A stretch of DNA of 64,000 bases from Sphingomonas sp. So64.6b (GTDB taxonomy: Bacteria > Pseudomonadota > Alphaproteobacteria > Sphingomonadales > Sphingomonadaceae). Each line of letters starts with the position of its first letter. Position 1 is the stretch's first letter. Shown one piece after another: positions 46,268 through 55,136 of the stretch. The stretch covers positions 3,348,001 through 3,412,000 of the forward strand of contig NZ_CP048817.1 of the NCBI RefSeq assembly GCF_014171475.1. The letters are read 5' to 3'. The translations under genes were made by a program, and so were the position numbers. The notes under the pieces were generated by a model that saw nothing but the letters and a program-made list of their open reading frames with translations, was not told where the DNA came from and did not search any database.

Positions 46268-48127
46268 TCAATAGCCCGCATAGCTGCCATGGCCGTTGGC
46301 GCGGCCGTTTGCCCGCGAGAGCCCCGGGTCGAAGCCCATGCCCAGGCCGAGCCCGGTTCCTTCGAGCAGGTCGCGCGCGATCGATGGAATCTGGATCGGG
46401 CGGGCGGTGACCTGCGGCGATTCGCGCGGCTGCGACATCTGCTCGACGCGGTCTTCGCCCATCGCCGAGTCCGCCAGCCACATCTCGCACGCGTTGACGA
46501 GATCATAGTCGGTCGGCTTGGACACGGGTGTCTGGCCCGACGCGCGCGCCGGCGGATTCTCGACATCGCGCAGCTCGACCATCGGTGCGGTCGGATCACG
46601 CAGCCGGTCGGTATGGTTGGCGATCCAGTTGGTGATGATCGCGCCGCTCGTCGCCAGCATGCGATATTTGGACGAGTTGCGGGCGCCGCCCAATTCGGTC
46701 TGGGCGATCTGGTCGATCACGCCCCACATGTCGCGAGCACCGAACGCCGCGCGCAGTTCCGGATCGCGCAGCAACGCAATCATGTCGTTGATCTGCTTCT
46801 GCAGATCGGCGGCGGCATAGAAGATCATGCCATAACCGCGCGACGACATGTTGACCGCAAGGTCGCGCGCCGCCTTCTTCACCTGTTGCTGGTTGATCGC
46901 GACCGGCAGCGAGGAGCGGATCAGGCGATCGACGCGGCTTTCGCGAACCAGCGACGACACCGACGAGACGAAGCGCAGCCACAGGTCCTGGAAGTCGCTA
47001 TTGACCGATACACCGGGCTGACCGGTCGGCAGGCCAAGCGTCATGGCGTAGAAATTCTGCCGCTCGACTTCGCTCATCCGGTTCGGGGCTTCGCGCCAAT
47101 AGCTGTAGAGTTGCGTGCCTGCGGGCCCGCGGATCAACGGAATCTCGCCGCGCTGCGACATCTCGACCAGCTTGTCGACGACCTGGAACGCCTTCAGCTC
47201 CTCGAATGCCGATGCGAAGATGAACGAGCCCATCAGGCGGCAATGATCGCCGACCACTTCGAACTCGGTCGTCGCTTCGAGGTCGGGCAGGTTGATCTCG
47301 AATTCGTGCATCGGTTTGTCGGCGCCGATATCCTGTACGCGCCCGAACGATTCCTCGACCTGCGGCTTCAGGTTGGGGTCCTTCGCCGAGATATTGCGCT
47401 CGACCAGCTTTTCGAAAACCTGCGCATATTCGAGGCTCGATATTTCCGGCTCGCGCGCGTCGCCCGCGACATTGACCGCGTCGGACATCGTCTTGAGGAT
47501 CCGCACGGCAAGATCGATGCGCGTGGAGACACGCGCCATCGCCTTGACCAGCTGTTCACCGAACTCACCGTAGTTCGGGCCGGTGTCGTCGGCCTTCACC
47601 TCGCCGGCCGAATCCGCGATCAGGCGCGGCAGCGGCGCCTTCCACAATTGCAGCAGGCCGATGACCAGGCCGATCCGTGCGACTTCGCGGTCACGCGTCG
47701 CTTCGTCAGCATTGGCGAGCTTGGGAAAAGTCAGTTTGGCACTGGACGCGGGCGTGAAACCGCTATGCTCGACCTCGATCGGCTGCAGGCCGAGATGGTC
47801 CTGCCGGAGCAAGTGCCGCGCCGCGCCGAACAGCGGATCGATGAATTGCGGCGCCTTGGTGGCGGTGCCGTTCACCACGGCAAGCAGCTTGGTCAGGCGA
47901 GCATGTTCGGCCTGGTCGTCCTCGCCCAGCGTGCCGACCTTCTGCTTGCGCTGTTCGAGCATCTGCCAGTCGGCGCGGACGTCGCTCCGCGCAGTGTTTT
48001 CGCGATCGCGAATGTCGAAGAAATTGACGTTGACGATCTTGATGCCGCCGCTGCCGCCCCCTCCGGATGCACCGCCGGATGGCGACGCGGGAGAAGCGGG
48101 TTGGGTCGGGGTTGTCGAGGTGGCCAT
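46268..48127 (-). CDS. Unknown 619-residue operon protein
   Basis: A large soluble protein of unknown family. It starts with a Ser/Gly/Pro-rich leader (to about residue 28), then IKIVNVNFFDIRDRENTARS and a helical N-terminal half. A strand-rich middle carries MHEFEINLPDLEATTEFEVV and GSFIFASAFEELKAFQVVDK. The C-terminal part (about 425-520) shares the ALLRDPELRAAFGARDMW and NWIANHTDRL pattern with the 319-residue protein at 41610. The final 25 residues are glycine-rich. No catalytic motif is visible. It is the longest protein after the papain-like one and may be a scaffold; this is inference. Confidence 0.75.
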   Translation of the reverse strand: MATSTTPTQPASPASPSGGASGGGGSGGIKIVNVNFFDIRDRENTARSDVRADWQMLEQRKQKVGTLGEDDQAEHARLTKLLAVVNGTATKAPQFIDPLFGAARHLLRQDHLGLQPIEVEHSGFTPASSAKLTFPKLANADEATRDREVARIGLVIGLLQLWKAPLPRLIADSAGEVKADDTGPNYGEFGEQLVKAMARVSTRIDLAVRILKTMSDAVNVAGDAREPEISSLEYAQVFEKLVERNISAKDPNLKPQVEESFGRVQDIGADKPMHEFEINLPDLEATTEFEVVGDHCRLMGSFIFASAFEELKAFQVVDKLVEMSQRGEIPLIRGPAGTQLYSYWREAPNRMSEVERQNFYAMTLGLPTGQPGVSVNSDFQDLWLRFVSSVSSLVRESRVDRLIRSSLPVAINQQQVKKAARDLAVNMSSRGYGMIFYAAADLQKQINDMIALLRDPELRAAFGARDMWGVIDQIAQTELGGARNSSKYRMLATSGAIITNWIANHTDRLRDPTAPMVELRDVENPPARASGQTPVSKPTDYDLVNACEMWLADSAMGEDRVEQMSQPRESPQVTARPIQIPSIARDLLEGTGLGLGMGFDPGLSRANGRANGHGSYAGY

Positions 48128-48185
48128 GTCGGTGTTCCTTTCGAAGAGAGTATGGGTGTCGGTTCAGTGCCGGGCGGAGGGTGGA

Positions 48186-49631
48186 TCAGCCGTCATCGGC
48201 ACCTCCCAATTCAGTCGTTTCATCGGCGTCGAGCGCCTGATCGAGCAGTTCGAGCGCGCGCGCGGCATCAAGCACGCCCGCGCCATTGCCGGGGCCGACG
48301 TCGCCGCGGTGCGGTTGCGCGCTGTCGATCAGCAATGACTTGATCGTCGCCGGGTCGAGCGCGGCGGCGCGGGTGTTGGCGCGCGCGACAAGCAAGGCGG
48401 CGGCACCGGCGACGAAGGGCGCGGCGAAGCTGGTACCGGTCGCGCTCTGATAACCATCGAGCGACGCGGTCCGGACGCGCTCGCCGGGCGCGCAAAGCGC
48501 GACGTGCTTGCCATGCGTCGAGAAGCTGCTGACCGACCGGTCGAGCGCAACCGAACCGACCGCGATGACATCGGGAAATGCCGCGGGCCAATAGATATGG
48601 TCGTCGCCGCTATTGCCCGATGCCGCGACCAGCGCGCAGCCACGCGCGGTCGCGAAAGCCACCGCCTCGGCATGTGGTTTCGGCGCGCCGGGTTCGAGCG
48701 CGTCATCCTCGGTGCCAAAGCTGCAATTAATGACTTTCGCGCCGAGCTGCGCCGCCATGACCAGCGCCATGTCGAGATCGCTGAGCGCGCCGACGCCCAC
48801 CGCGGCATCGCGCCCGGGGAAGCGCGCGGCGCCCAGCGCGCGCAACGGGAGCATGCGGCAGTCGCCGCCAAGGCCCGGCGGCATCTCGCTGCCGCACCCG
48901 CCGATGATCCCGGCACAGCCCGTGCCATGGCCGACATAGCGGTCGGTGGGGTTGGTATCGGCACCCTGATTGTCGCCGAGCAACGCGACGCCGCCGGCCA
49001 GTTCGCCCTTGCCCAGTTGCACCGTGTCATAGCCATGGCGCAGCCGGCCGGCGAATTCGGGATGCTCCAGCGCCAGCCCGCTGTCGACGACACCGACGAT
49101 GACGCTGGCATCGCCGCCTTCATAGGCGAGAGCGCGCCGCGCATTGACCAGGTCGCGCGGATCCCAGCCATCATCATCGCCAGAAGGACGCCGTGGCATA
49201 TCGGGCCCGTCGAGACCGACGGTGGTGATATAATTGGGGATCGCGGACTCGACCAGATCGAGTTGCATCAGCGAGATGGCGAGCGACCCGACATGAGTGC
49301 CCTCGGCCACGTCGAAGCGCAGGACGCGGGCGATGCCCGACACCTCCTCTTCCTCGCTATACCCCATATTGCGCGCGCCGACGTTGCGCAGCGCCCGCGC
49401 CGCGGCATGGAGCCGCGACACCTGTACATGGCTGCCAAAACTGCTCACCACACGGTCGAGCGCACCGTGCCCGGTGCTGTCGGCCGGCAACGCGGCTTTG
49501 CGCCGGACGTCGAGCGCGGCCGGAATCCCGGCAGGCACTTCGCCCAGCTTCAGCCGCACGAGCAGGCTGGTCGGCAATGCATAGGCACCCGAGCGATGCG
49601 CCCAGGGCAGGATGGCGCGGCTGACGCTCAT
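48186..49631 (-). CDS. S8 family subtilisin-like serine protease, no signal peptide
   Basis: A 481-residue protease with the full catalytic triad: Asp183 (VGVVDSGLALEHPEF), His235 (GHGTGCAGIIGG), Ser401 (GTSFAAPFVAGAAAL), plus the oxyanion Asn340 (SGNSGDDHIYWP). Residues about 98-138 resemble an I9-type propeptide end (VESAIPNYITTVGLDG), but no Sec or Tat signal precedes it, so it is probably cytoplasmic or exported with its partners. ATG 49631 overlaps the stop of the preceding gene by four bases. Targets may be proteins of the same operon. In known conflict systems such proteases act as effectors or processing factors. Confidence 0.92.
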   Translation of the reverse strand: MSVSRAILPWAHRSGAYALPTSLLVRLKLGEVPAGIPAALDVRRKAALPADSTGHGALDRVVSSFGSHVQVSRLHAAARALRNVGARNMGYSEEEEVSGIARVLRFDVAEGTHVGSLAISLMQLDLVESAIPNYITTVGLDGPDMPRRPSGDDDGWDPRDLVNARRALAYEGGDASVIVGVVDSGLALEHPEFAGRLRHGYDTVQLGKGELAGGVALLGDNQGADTNPTDRYVGHGTGCAGIIGGCGSEMPPGLGGDCRMLPLRALGAARFPGRDAAVGVGALSDLDMALVMAAQLGAKVINCSFGTEDDALEPGAPKPHAEAVAFATARGCALVAASGNSGDDHIYWPAAFPDVIAVGSVALDRSVSSFSTHGKHVALCAPGERVRTASLDGYQSATGTSFAAPFVAGAAALLVARANTRAAALDPATIKSLLIDSAQPHRGDVGPGNGAGVLDAARALELLDQALDADETTELGGADDG

Positions 49632-50440
49632 GCGTGGCCTCCATTGCCGTAGAGCGCACCATTGCCCTCGATGATGGGCTGCATCAGCGGCGGCGCGGCA
49701 TGGCTCTGGTCGAACCACAATTCGGTCGGCGCCTTGCTGTCGTGGCTCAGGCTCATCTGTCCGGCGAGCTGGTCGATATCCGGCGCCAGCACGATTTCGG
49801 TATCGCTTGCATGGACGACATTGACTGGTCGCCCGGCGATCGACACGCGCGGCGGCGTGCCATCGCGCAGCAAATTGCGCCCCTTGATACGCAGCCGCTG
49901 GCGCAGCTCGTCGGCACCATCGGGTTCGCTCGACACATCGTCGACCAAGGGCCGGGTGGCGCGTGACAGCACGCTTTCCAGCTTGTCGATCGGCAGCCGC
50001 GTGATCCGCCCGACCGATCCGCCCAATCCCTGTTTGCGGATTTCGTTGAGCTTGGAGACGGTGCGCACGCCGATGCCCTCGAGCCGGCGGCGTTCGTCCT
50101 GGTCAAGCTCGTCATCGCCAAGCGACGACAACAGGACATCGTCCTTGTTATCGACCGCGAGCTGGACCGCGTTTTCCTCGATCATCGGCCGCGTGATCGC
50201 GGTGAAGGTCAGCTTCAGGACCGTCGGATCCTTGTCCTGCGGACCAGCCGGACGAATGCGGATTTCGCCGTCGTCGAGTTCGACATGCGCTTTCAGATCC
50301 ATCGCGATGTCGCGGATCGCGAAGGTCAGCGGCAGCCTGTCGTTCTGCGCCTTGAGGCTCATGCGCGTCTGGGCGGTGTCGAGCTGAAGCTGGACCGCCT
50401 GGATGAAATCCTCCAGCGCGATGGAGCCGTTGCCGATCAT
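49628..50440 (-). CDS. Protein with Trypco2-like, HhH-like and IPT/TIG-like segments
   Basis: A 270-residue protein in three parts. Residues 1-85 (IALEDFIQAVQLQLDTAQTR, LPLTFAIRDIAMDLKAHVEL, LKLTFTAITRP) look like the small beta domains that co-occur with trypsin or subtilisin genes (Trypco2-like; by eye, not proven). Residues about 120-165 (RRRLEGIGVRTVSKLNEIRK, TRLPIDKLESVLSRA) are a helix-hairpin-helix-like unit. The region 180-235 (LRIKGRNLLRDGTPPRVSIA, VNVVHASDTEIVLAPD) resembles an IPT/TIG strand fold. It precedes the S8 protease with a four-base overlap and follows the 88-residue gene with another, so the three are made together. Confidence 0.7.
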   Translation of the reverse strand: MIGNGSIALEDFIQAVQLQLDTAQTRMSLKAQNDRLPLTFAIRDIAMDLKAHVELDDGEIRIRPAGPQDKDPTVLKLTFTAITRPMIEENAVQLAVDNKDDVLLSSLGDDELDQDERRRLEGIGVRTVSKLNEIRKQGLGGSVGRITRLPIDKLESVLSRATRPLVDDVSSEPDGADELRQRLRIKGRNLLRDGTPPRVSIAGRPVNVVHASDTEIVLAPDIDQLAGQMSLSHDSKAPTELWFDQSHAAPPLMQPIIEGNGALYGNGGHA

Positions 50441-50703
50441 GACACGGCCTCGACCGGCACTTCGGTCAGGGTCAGCGTGAAGCGGCCGACCGGCAAGTCG
50501 AAATCGGTTCGCGTATGGGTGCGCGGCATGTCCGCTTCGATGCGCAGCCCCGCAGGACCGCGCGTGACGCGCGTTTCGACCGGCAAGGTGAGTTCGATGC
50601 GGGTGGTGCGCAGCCCGCCGCCCGCTTGCGTCTCGGGCAACGCGATCATGCTGTCGGCGAGCTCGCCGATCATGTCTTCGAGCGGGCGGCGGGCGGACGT
50701 CAT
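50437..50703 (-). CDS. Small Trypco2-like operon protein
   Basis: An 88-residue beta-rich protein. A short helix (LEDMIGELADSMIALPE) is followed by alternating strands RIELTLPVETRVTRG, GLRIEADMPRTHTRT and GRFTLTLTEVPVEAV. The helix-then-sandwich layout recalls the protease-co-occurring Trypco2 type and the N-terminal domain of the next gene, but similarity is weak. It overlaps paralogue 4 at its start and the HhH/IPT gene at its end, each by four bases. No catalytic residues are visible; a substrate- or partner-recognition role is a guess. Confidence 0.6.
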   Translation of the reverse strand: MTSARRPLEDMIGELADSMIALPETQAGGGLRTTRIELTLPVETRVTRGPAGLRIEADMPRTHTRTDFDLPVGRFTLTLTEVPVEAVS

Positions 50704-51833
50704 GAGGTTGCGCCGATCGGCTGTGATGGGGTGATGATCGAGGCTGGTGCGAGGACGGGCGGCGCTGCGACCGGCGGCGGCGGTGGCGCAGCAATTGCGG
50801 CCGGAGCGATCGTAGCGGGCGGGACGGCGGGAGCCGGTGCCGTGGCGGAAGCAGCGGGCGGCATCGGCCGCGCGGCGCGTTCGAGCATAGTCCGGCGCGC
50901 ATCGTCGGCGAAACGGTCGAGCGGGATCGTCTCGCTGGCGAAATTGATCTTCACTTCACCAAACAGTTCGGCATTCATCGTCGTGTCGGTCTGCGCGTTG
51001 ACGCCGACCGTCGATACCTTGGTCACGGGTGCCGCATAGGCGGTACTGCCGCGGGTCGACCAATTGCCCGACGGCGTCGCGCTGCCGGGATCGTCGCTGA
51101 CGGCATAATCGACCGACGATTTGTCGCTGGCCGCCGCGCGGAACTTCAGCCGCGCGGTGATCGAGCCGTCGCGCACGACGATGCGGTTCATGCCGAGCAT
51201 GACCAATGTCGCCAGGGTCTGCATGCGGTCGCCCGCCAGCCGGTCGCGCGCGGCGGGTATCAGCACTTCCTCGATCAGCTCGGGGGTGAGCGGCTGATCG
51301 GCGGCACCGAAATCGCGTAGCCAGTCCGGCGACGGACCGCTGCCGAACTCGTCGAGCGCACCGCGCGGCACGACCGCGACACCGCTATCGTCGCGTGCCA
51401 GAGCGAGGTCGCCGGGATATTGCGAGACGAGCCAGTCTCGCGCCTGGTTCGCGGTGACATTCTCTTCGCGGAACTGCGCCATCGGCTTGGAAATCGCCGC
51501 GACCAGATCGGCATAGGCGTCCATCTGGCGGATCGACGAGTCGACCATTGCGTCCCAGGTGCCATGGATCAGCGATGAGACGAATTCGGGAAAGTCGAGC
51601 TCATCGGTGACCGCGCCCGCCCGGCGGCCAAGCGTTTCCGTCGCGGGCGGCGCCTTGGTGCTGGCGGGCGTGGGCGACGTTTCGGTCGTCGTTTCGGACA
51701 TATCGCTGCCGCCGCCAGCGGGCGCGGTCCCGGACCGGTCACCCCAGAAGTCCCCCGCCAGGGCGCTGGCGGGAACACGCTTCGATGCCTGGAGCGACCG
51801 GTGCGCGGGCGGGGAGCCGTAGGACGATGCCAT
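50700..51833 (-). CDS. Unknown operon protein, paralogue 4
   Basis: A 377-residue member of the operon's paralogue family. Block A (79-122: LDFPEFVSSLIHGTWDAMVD then RQMDAYADLVAAISKPMAQF), block B (203-232: RMQTLATLVMLGMNRIVVRD then GSITARLKF) and block C (around 290-312: GEVKINFASETIPLDRFAD) are clear; block N is missing, and a Ser/Thr/Pro-rich leader takes its place. A Pro/Ala-rich tail of about 60 residues ends it. Start may be ATG 51833 or 51701 (MSETTTETS). It follows the papain-like gene by 20 bases and overlaps the 88-residue gene. Confidence 0.78.
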   Translation of the reverse strand: MASSYGSPPAHRSLQASKRVPASALAGDFWGDRSGTAPAGGGSDMSETTTETSPTPASTKAPPATETLGRRAGAVTDELDFPEFVSSLIHGTWDAMVDSSIRQMDAYADLVAAISKPMAQFREENVTANQARDWLVSQYPGDLALARDDSGVAVVPRGALDEFGSGPSPDWLRDFGAADQPLTPELIEEVLIPAARDRLAGDRMQTLATLVMLGMNRIVVRDGSITARLKFRAAASDKSSVDYAVSDDPGSATPSGNWSTRGSTAYAAPVTKVSTVGVNAQTDTTMNAELFGEVKINFASETIPLDRFADDARRTMLERAARPMPPAASATAPAPAVPPATIAPAAIAAPPPPPVAAPPVLAPASIITPSQPIGATS

Positions 51834-51853
51834 GATCGATCTCTGTCCCTGGC

Positions 51854-54800
51854 TCAGAGTTCGCGACCGGATTCGACGTACTGGCCGGTCGGCAGCAACG
51901 TGATGACCTTTTCATAGACCTCGTCGCCCCGCACCATGCGCTCGCGACGATAGGTGATCGTCACGACCAGCATCGCCCCGGGATTGTTGATGTAGCGCGG
52001 TGCACTGGTCGGGCTCGTGCCGATAAAGGGTTTATCGGTTTCCGAAATCTGCGCATGCACGGCCAGCGCATCGCCGACGGCATCGTTGAAGCCATGCGCA
52101 ACCATGATGACGTTGCCGAGCGACCAGCCGTCATATTGCCAGCGAATGTCGAGCTTCATCCCGATCGAATCGAGGATCGAATCGTCATCCCAATCGATCG
52201 TGATCGACGCGTCTTCGACCGTGTTGAGCGGCGCCTGGGCATCGAGCTGTCGCGGTCGCTTCCAGCCGCGATATGAATCGACCTGATAGGTTATGTCGGT
52301 GCCCGATGCGGAGACGATCGCGCCGCCGATGACCGATCCGACAGCGATCCCTATTTCCACCGCGACCGCGGGCGCGATGAGTGCATTGGCCGGCACGCGG
52401 CGCGCTGGGGATGCCGTTGCGCCCGCCCGCCGCGCTTGCGGCGCGGACATCGCAAAGCCGGATGGCGCGCCGGTGCCCCGGTTGATCGCCTGCCCCAGAG
52501 GAACCCCGGCATAGATGATCTGGACATAAGCGGGGTTGCCCGCCGCGGCCATTTCATACTCGTTCTGGAAATCCTCGTAGCGCATGATGTAGCGGCTGCC
52601 GCTACTGTGCGTACTCTCATAGGGATCGGGCGCACCGGGGGTGCCGACCGGGCGATCCCAGGGATCGACCACGCGCACGAAATAATTCTGGCCATCGGAA
52701 TACATGCCGACGACGAGCACGGCGTGACCCGAATTGATCGTGTCGCTCATGATCTTGCCGACATAGAGCGGGCCATGCTGTTCGATCAGGCCGGCAAATC
52801 CGTCGGGCGTGTAGCAAGCCGGCGCGACCGTCCCGAGGCCAAGTGCGGCAGCGGCATCTGCGCGGTTCGCCCAGGGCAAGCCATCGTTGATGCTGCGCCC
52901 GCATTGTTCGGCGACCCAGGACGGCATGACGCTCTTGCTGTCGCGCCAGCCGATCAACATCGACAGTGTCGTCGCCCAGCAGCTTTTGCCGGTCGGTTGC
53001 GGCACCGCATCGATGCCGTCCCAGTTGATCGACCAGGTGGTGGCGTTCAGCGACCGGGCCACGCCAAGCGGCAGCACTGCAGTCGGGGCAGCAGCCGGGG
53101 GGTCGAGCTTGTCGAGCAGCGGCGTGATCGTCGCACCATCGAGCCCGAGGTCGAGTGCCTCGCCGATCCGCTGACCGAATGTGCCGCCGATGCGCGTCGC
53201 GCGCTGGCGCGGGTCGGACGGTAGCGACGGCGGCACATAGGCGGGCGAACCCGCCTTGCCTTCCATGGCTTCCTGCTCCGCCAGCTGCAGCGCGAAGCCG
53301 ACGCCGATGCTGACCGCGCCGCCAATGCCGCTGCCAGTCGAATCGAGCCAGATTTCCGCGCCACCGACAAGTTCCTCACCGACGCTCACCCCGGCAACGG
53401 TGTGAAGATCGGCAAATTTCGCCAGTCCGCCGCGATTATAGCCAAGCTTCATCTTGGCCTGCAGCGCGAGTTTCAGCGAGGTGACGAATTCGCTCAAGCT
53501 ATCGAAGTCGGCGCTGATTTCTCCGGTTCCGAACAAGGCGACCTGCCCATCCGGCGCGAAGACCGCGCCGACCCCGGCGCCAAACAATGGCGTGTCGAGT
53601 GCCGGACCGATCGACAAGGTCACGCCGCTATCGCGGGCAAGCCCCGGCAAGGCCGCGAGGAACGCGCTGAATGGCGAGAATAGCGCGGCGGCTCCATGGC
53701 CGATTTGCCAGGCGCGCGTGAAGATGCTGCTATTGTCGCCGAGATAATACATCGATGGCGGGTCCACCGTGTCGCCCGCCAGTTGCACGCCCTGTTCGAT
53801 TTTCGCGCGGATCCAGTCGAGTGCGGCAGTGGCCGTCGTTCCGCTGCTCATCGTGATGCCGACGCGGCGGGCCGGGGCCTGTTGCGCGGCGAGCTGCAGT
53901 GCGAAACCGACACCGATGCTGACCGCGCCGCCAATGCCGCTGCCGGTCGAATCGAGCCAGATTTCCGATCCGCCGACGATCTCCTCGCCGACGTTGATGC
54001 CGGCGACCGTGCTGATATCGGCGAATTTGGCGAGCCCGCCGCGATTATAACCGAGCTTCATCTTCGCGGTGAGCGCGAGCTTGAGCGATTTCACGAATTC
54101 GAGCAGGCCGTCGAAATCGGCACTGATTTCTCCCGCGCCGAACAGCGCGACCTGGCCGTCGGGCGAGAACGCCACGCCGATACCGCCGCCGAACAGCGGC
54201 GTATCGAGTACTGGCCCGATCGACAATGTCACGCCGGTCTCGGCGGCGAGTGACGGGATGGCAGCGAGGAAGCCGTTGGTCGGCACGAACAGCGCGGTGG
54301 CCCCGAACGTGATCTGCCAGGCGCGGATGAAGATGCTGCTATTGTCGCCGAGATAATAGATCGATGGCGGATCGACATGCGATCCGGCCGCCTGCACCCC
54401 CTGCTCGATCTTGGTGCGGATCCAGTCGAGCGCGGCGGCGGCGGTCGTGCCGCTGCTCATCGTGATCCCGACCGCCTGCCTGCCACCCGTTTGCCTGCCG
54501 CTCGCTGCCGGGCGTCCGCGATAGCTGCTCTCGCGCGCCGGGATCGCCGGCATTGGGCCGAATCCGTCGTCATATTTGCCCGAAGACTGGCCAGGCTGGG
54601 GCGCCGCCGATGTGCCATTGGCGCCGTTCGGCGTGATCGTCGCGGCGCCCTTACCCGACCCGTTCGTGCCTTCGCTACCGGGCTTGGGCGCATCGCCGGT
54701 CCATTCCAGACGCGGCGCGCCCGACCCGCGCGCGCCACCGAAATTGCGCCGCAGCGTGCGGCCGGTAAAGCCGCGCAGCGACACATAGGGGCTGCCATCG

Positions 54801-55132
54801 CGCGGCAGCGCATCGACATTCAGGCCGCCATTGCCGCCATGGCCGGTGGCCAGGCCGAAGAATATCTTCTCACTGCCGATGAAGCGCGCCAGCACATCGG
54901 GCGGTACGACAAAGACGCCCTCGCCGCGCGGCACCGTCAGCGTGCCATGCTCCCGGCTGGAATAGAAATTGGCCGCGGTGCGCCGGTTGCTATTCTGACC
55001 GCCGAACAGGGCGATGTCATTGGCGAGCACCACTTCAGCCTCGACATTGGGTTCGTCGGTGCGAACGGCAAAGCCGAGCATCGGGAACCGGTCGCTGACT
55101 TCCATGCGGTTGGGGCGAATCTGCGCAGTCAT
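51854..55132 (-). CDS. Papain-like cysteine protease with tandem 203-residue repeats
   Basis: A 1092-residue multi-domain protein. Residues 10-135 are a conserved head (LANDIALFGGQNSNRRTAAN, VLARFIGSEKIFFGLATG). A Gly/Ser-rich linker follows. Two copies of a 195-residue unit sit at 221-415 and 424-619 (VGITMSSGTT, DPPS-x-YYLGDNSSIF, DTPLFG, EIWLDSTGSGIGGAVSIGVG). A papain/C39-like domain (705-880) has Cys718 (GKSCWATTLSMLIGW), His803 (SGHAVLVVGM) and Asp823 (VVDPWD). The C-terminal 150 residues contain a hydrophobic stretch (920-942) and beta strands. ATG 55132 is four bases after the DUF3467 stop. No signal peptide. It may be an effector or maturation protease. Confidence 0.83.
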   Translation of the reverse strand: MTAQIRPNRMEVSDRFPMLGFAVRTDEPNVEAEVVLANDIALFGGQNSNRRTAANFYSSREHGTLTVPRGEGVFVVPPDVLARFIGSEKIFFGLATGHGGNGGLNVDALPRDGSPYVSLRGFTGRTLRRNFGGARGSGAPRLEWTGDAPKPGSEGTNGSGKGAATITPNGANGTSAAPQPGQSSGKYDDGFGPMPAIPARESSYRGRPAASGRQTGGRQAVGITMSSGTTAAAALDWIRTKIEQGVQAAGSHVDPPSIYYLGDNSSIFIRAWQITFGATALFVPTNGFLAAIPSLAAETGVTLSIGPVLDTPLFGGGIGVAFSPDGQVALFGAGEISADFDGLLEFVKSLKLALTAKMKLGYNRGGLAKFADISTVAGINVGEEIVGGSEIWLDSTGSGIGGAVSIGVGFALQLAAQQAPARRVGITMSSGTTATAALDWIRAKIEQGVQLAGDTVDPPSMYYLGDNSSIFTRAWQIGHGAAALFSPFSAFLAALPGLARDSGVTLSIGPALDTPLFGAGVGAVFAPDGQVALFGTGEISADFDSLSEFVTSLKLALQAKMKLGYNRGGLAKFADLHTVAGVSVGEELVGGAEIWLDSTGSGIGGAVSIGVGFALQLAEQEAMEGKAGSPAYVPPSLPSDPRQRATRIGGTFGQRIGEALDLGLDGATITPLLDKLDPPAAAPTAVLPLGVARSLNATTWSINWDGIDAVPQPTGKSCWATTLSMLIGWRDSKSVMPSWVAEQCGRSINDGLPWANRADAAAALGLGTVAPACYTPDGFAGLIEQHGPLYVGKIMSDTINSGHAVLVVGMYSDGQNYFVRVVDPWDRPVGTPGAPDPYESTHSSGSRYIMRYEDFQNEYEMAAAGNPAYVQIIYAGVPLGQAINRGTGAPSGFAMSAPQARRAGATASPARRVPANALIAPAVAVEIGIAVGSVIGGAIVSASGTDITYQVDSYRGWKRPRQLDAQAPLNTVEDASITIDWDDDSILDSIGMKLDIRWQYDGWSLGNVIMVAHGFNDAVGDALAVHAQISETDKPFIGTSPTSAPRYINNPGAMLVVTITYRRERMVRGDEVYEKVITLLPTGQYVESGREL
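53276..54472 (-). repeat. Internal duplication within the papain-like gene
   Basis: Two units, 53888-54472 and 53276-53863, encode the two similar 195-residue segments, offset by 609 bases. Protein identity is high by eye along the whole unit, including the motifs GYNRGGLAKFAD and IWLDSTGSGIGGAVSIGVGF. DNA identity is lower than protein identity, so the duplication is not very recent. Confidence 0.85.
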
Positions 55133-55136
55133 CGAA

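Noticed and set aside
45188..48343. A 1051-codon open frame on the plus strand opposite the unknown operon
   Set aside because: It mirrors well-formed minus-strand genes with start sites and overlaps; its protein is Arg/Asp/His-rich without homology, as expected from the complement of GC-rich codons.
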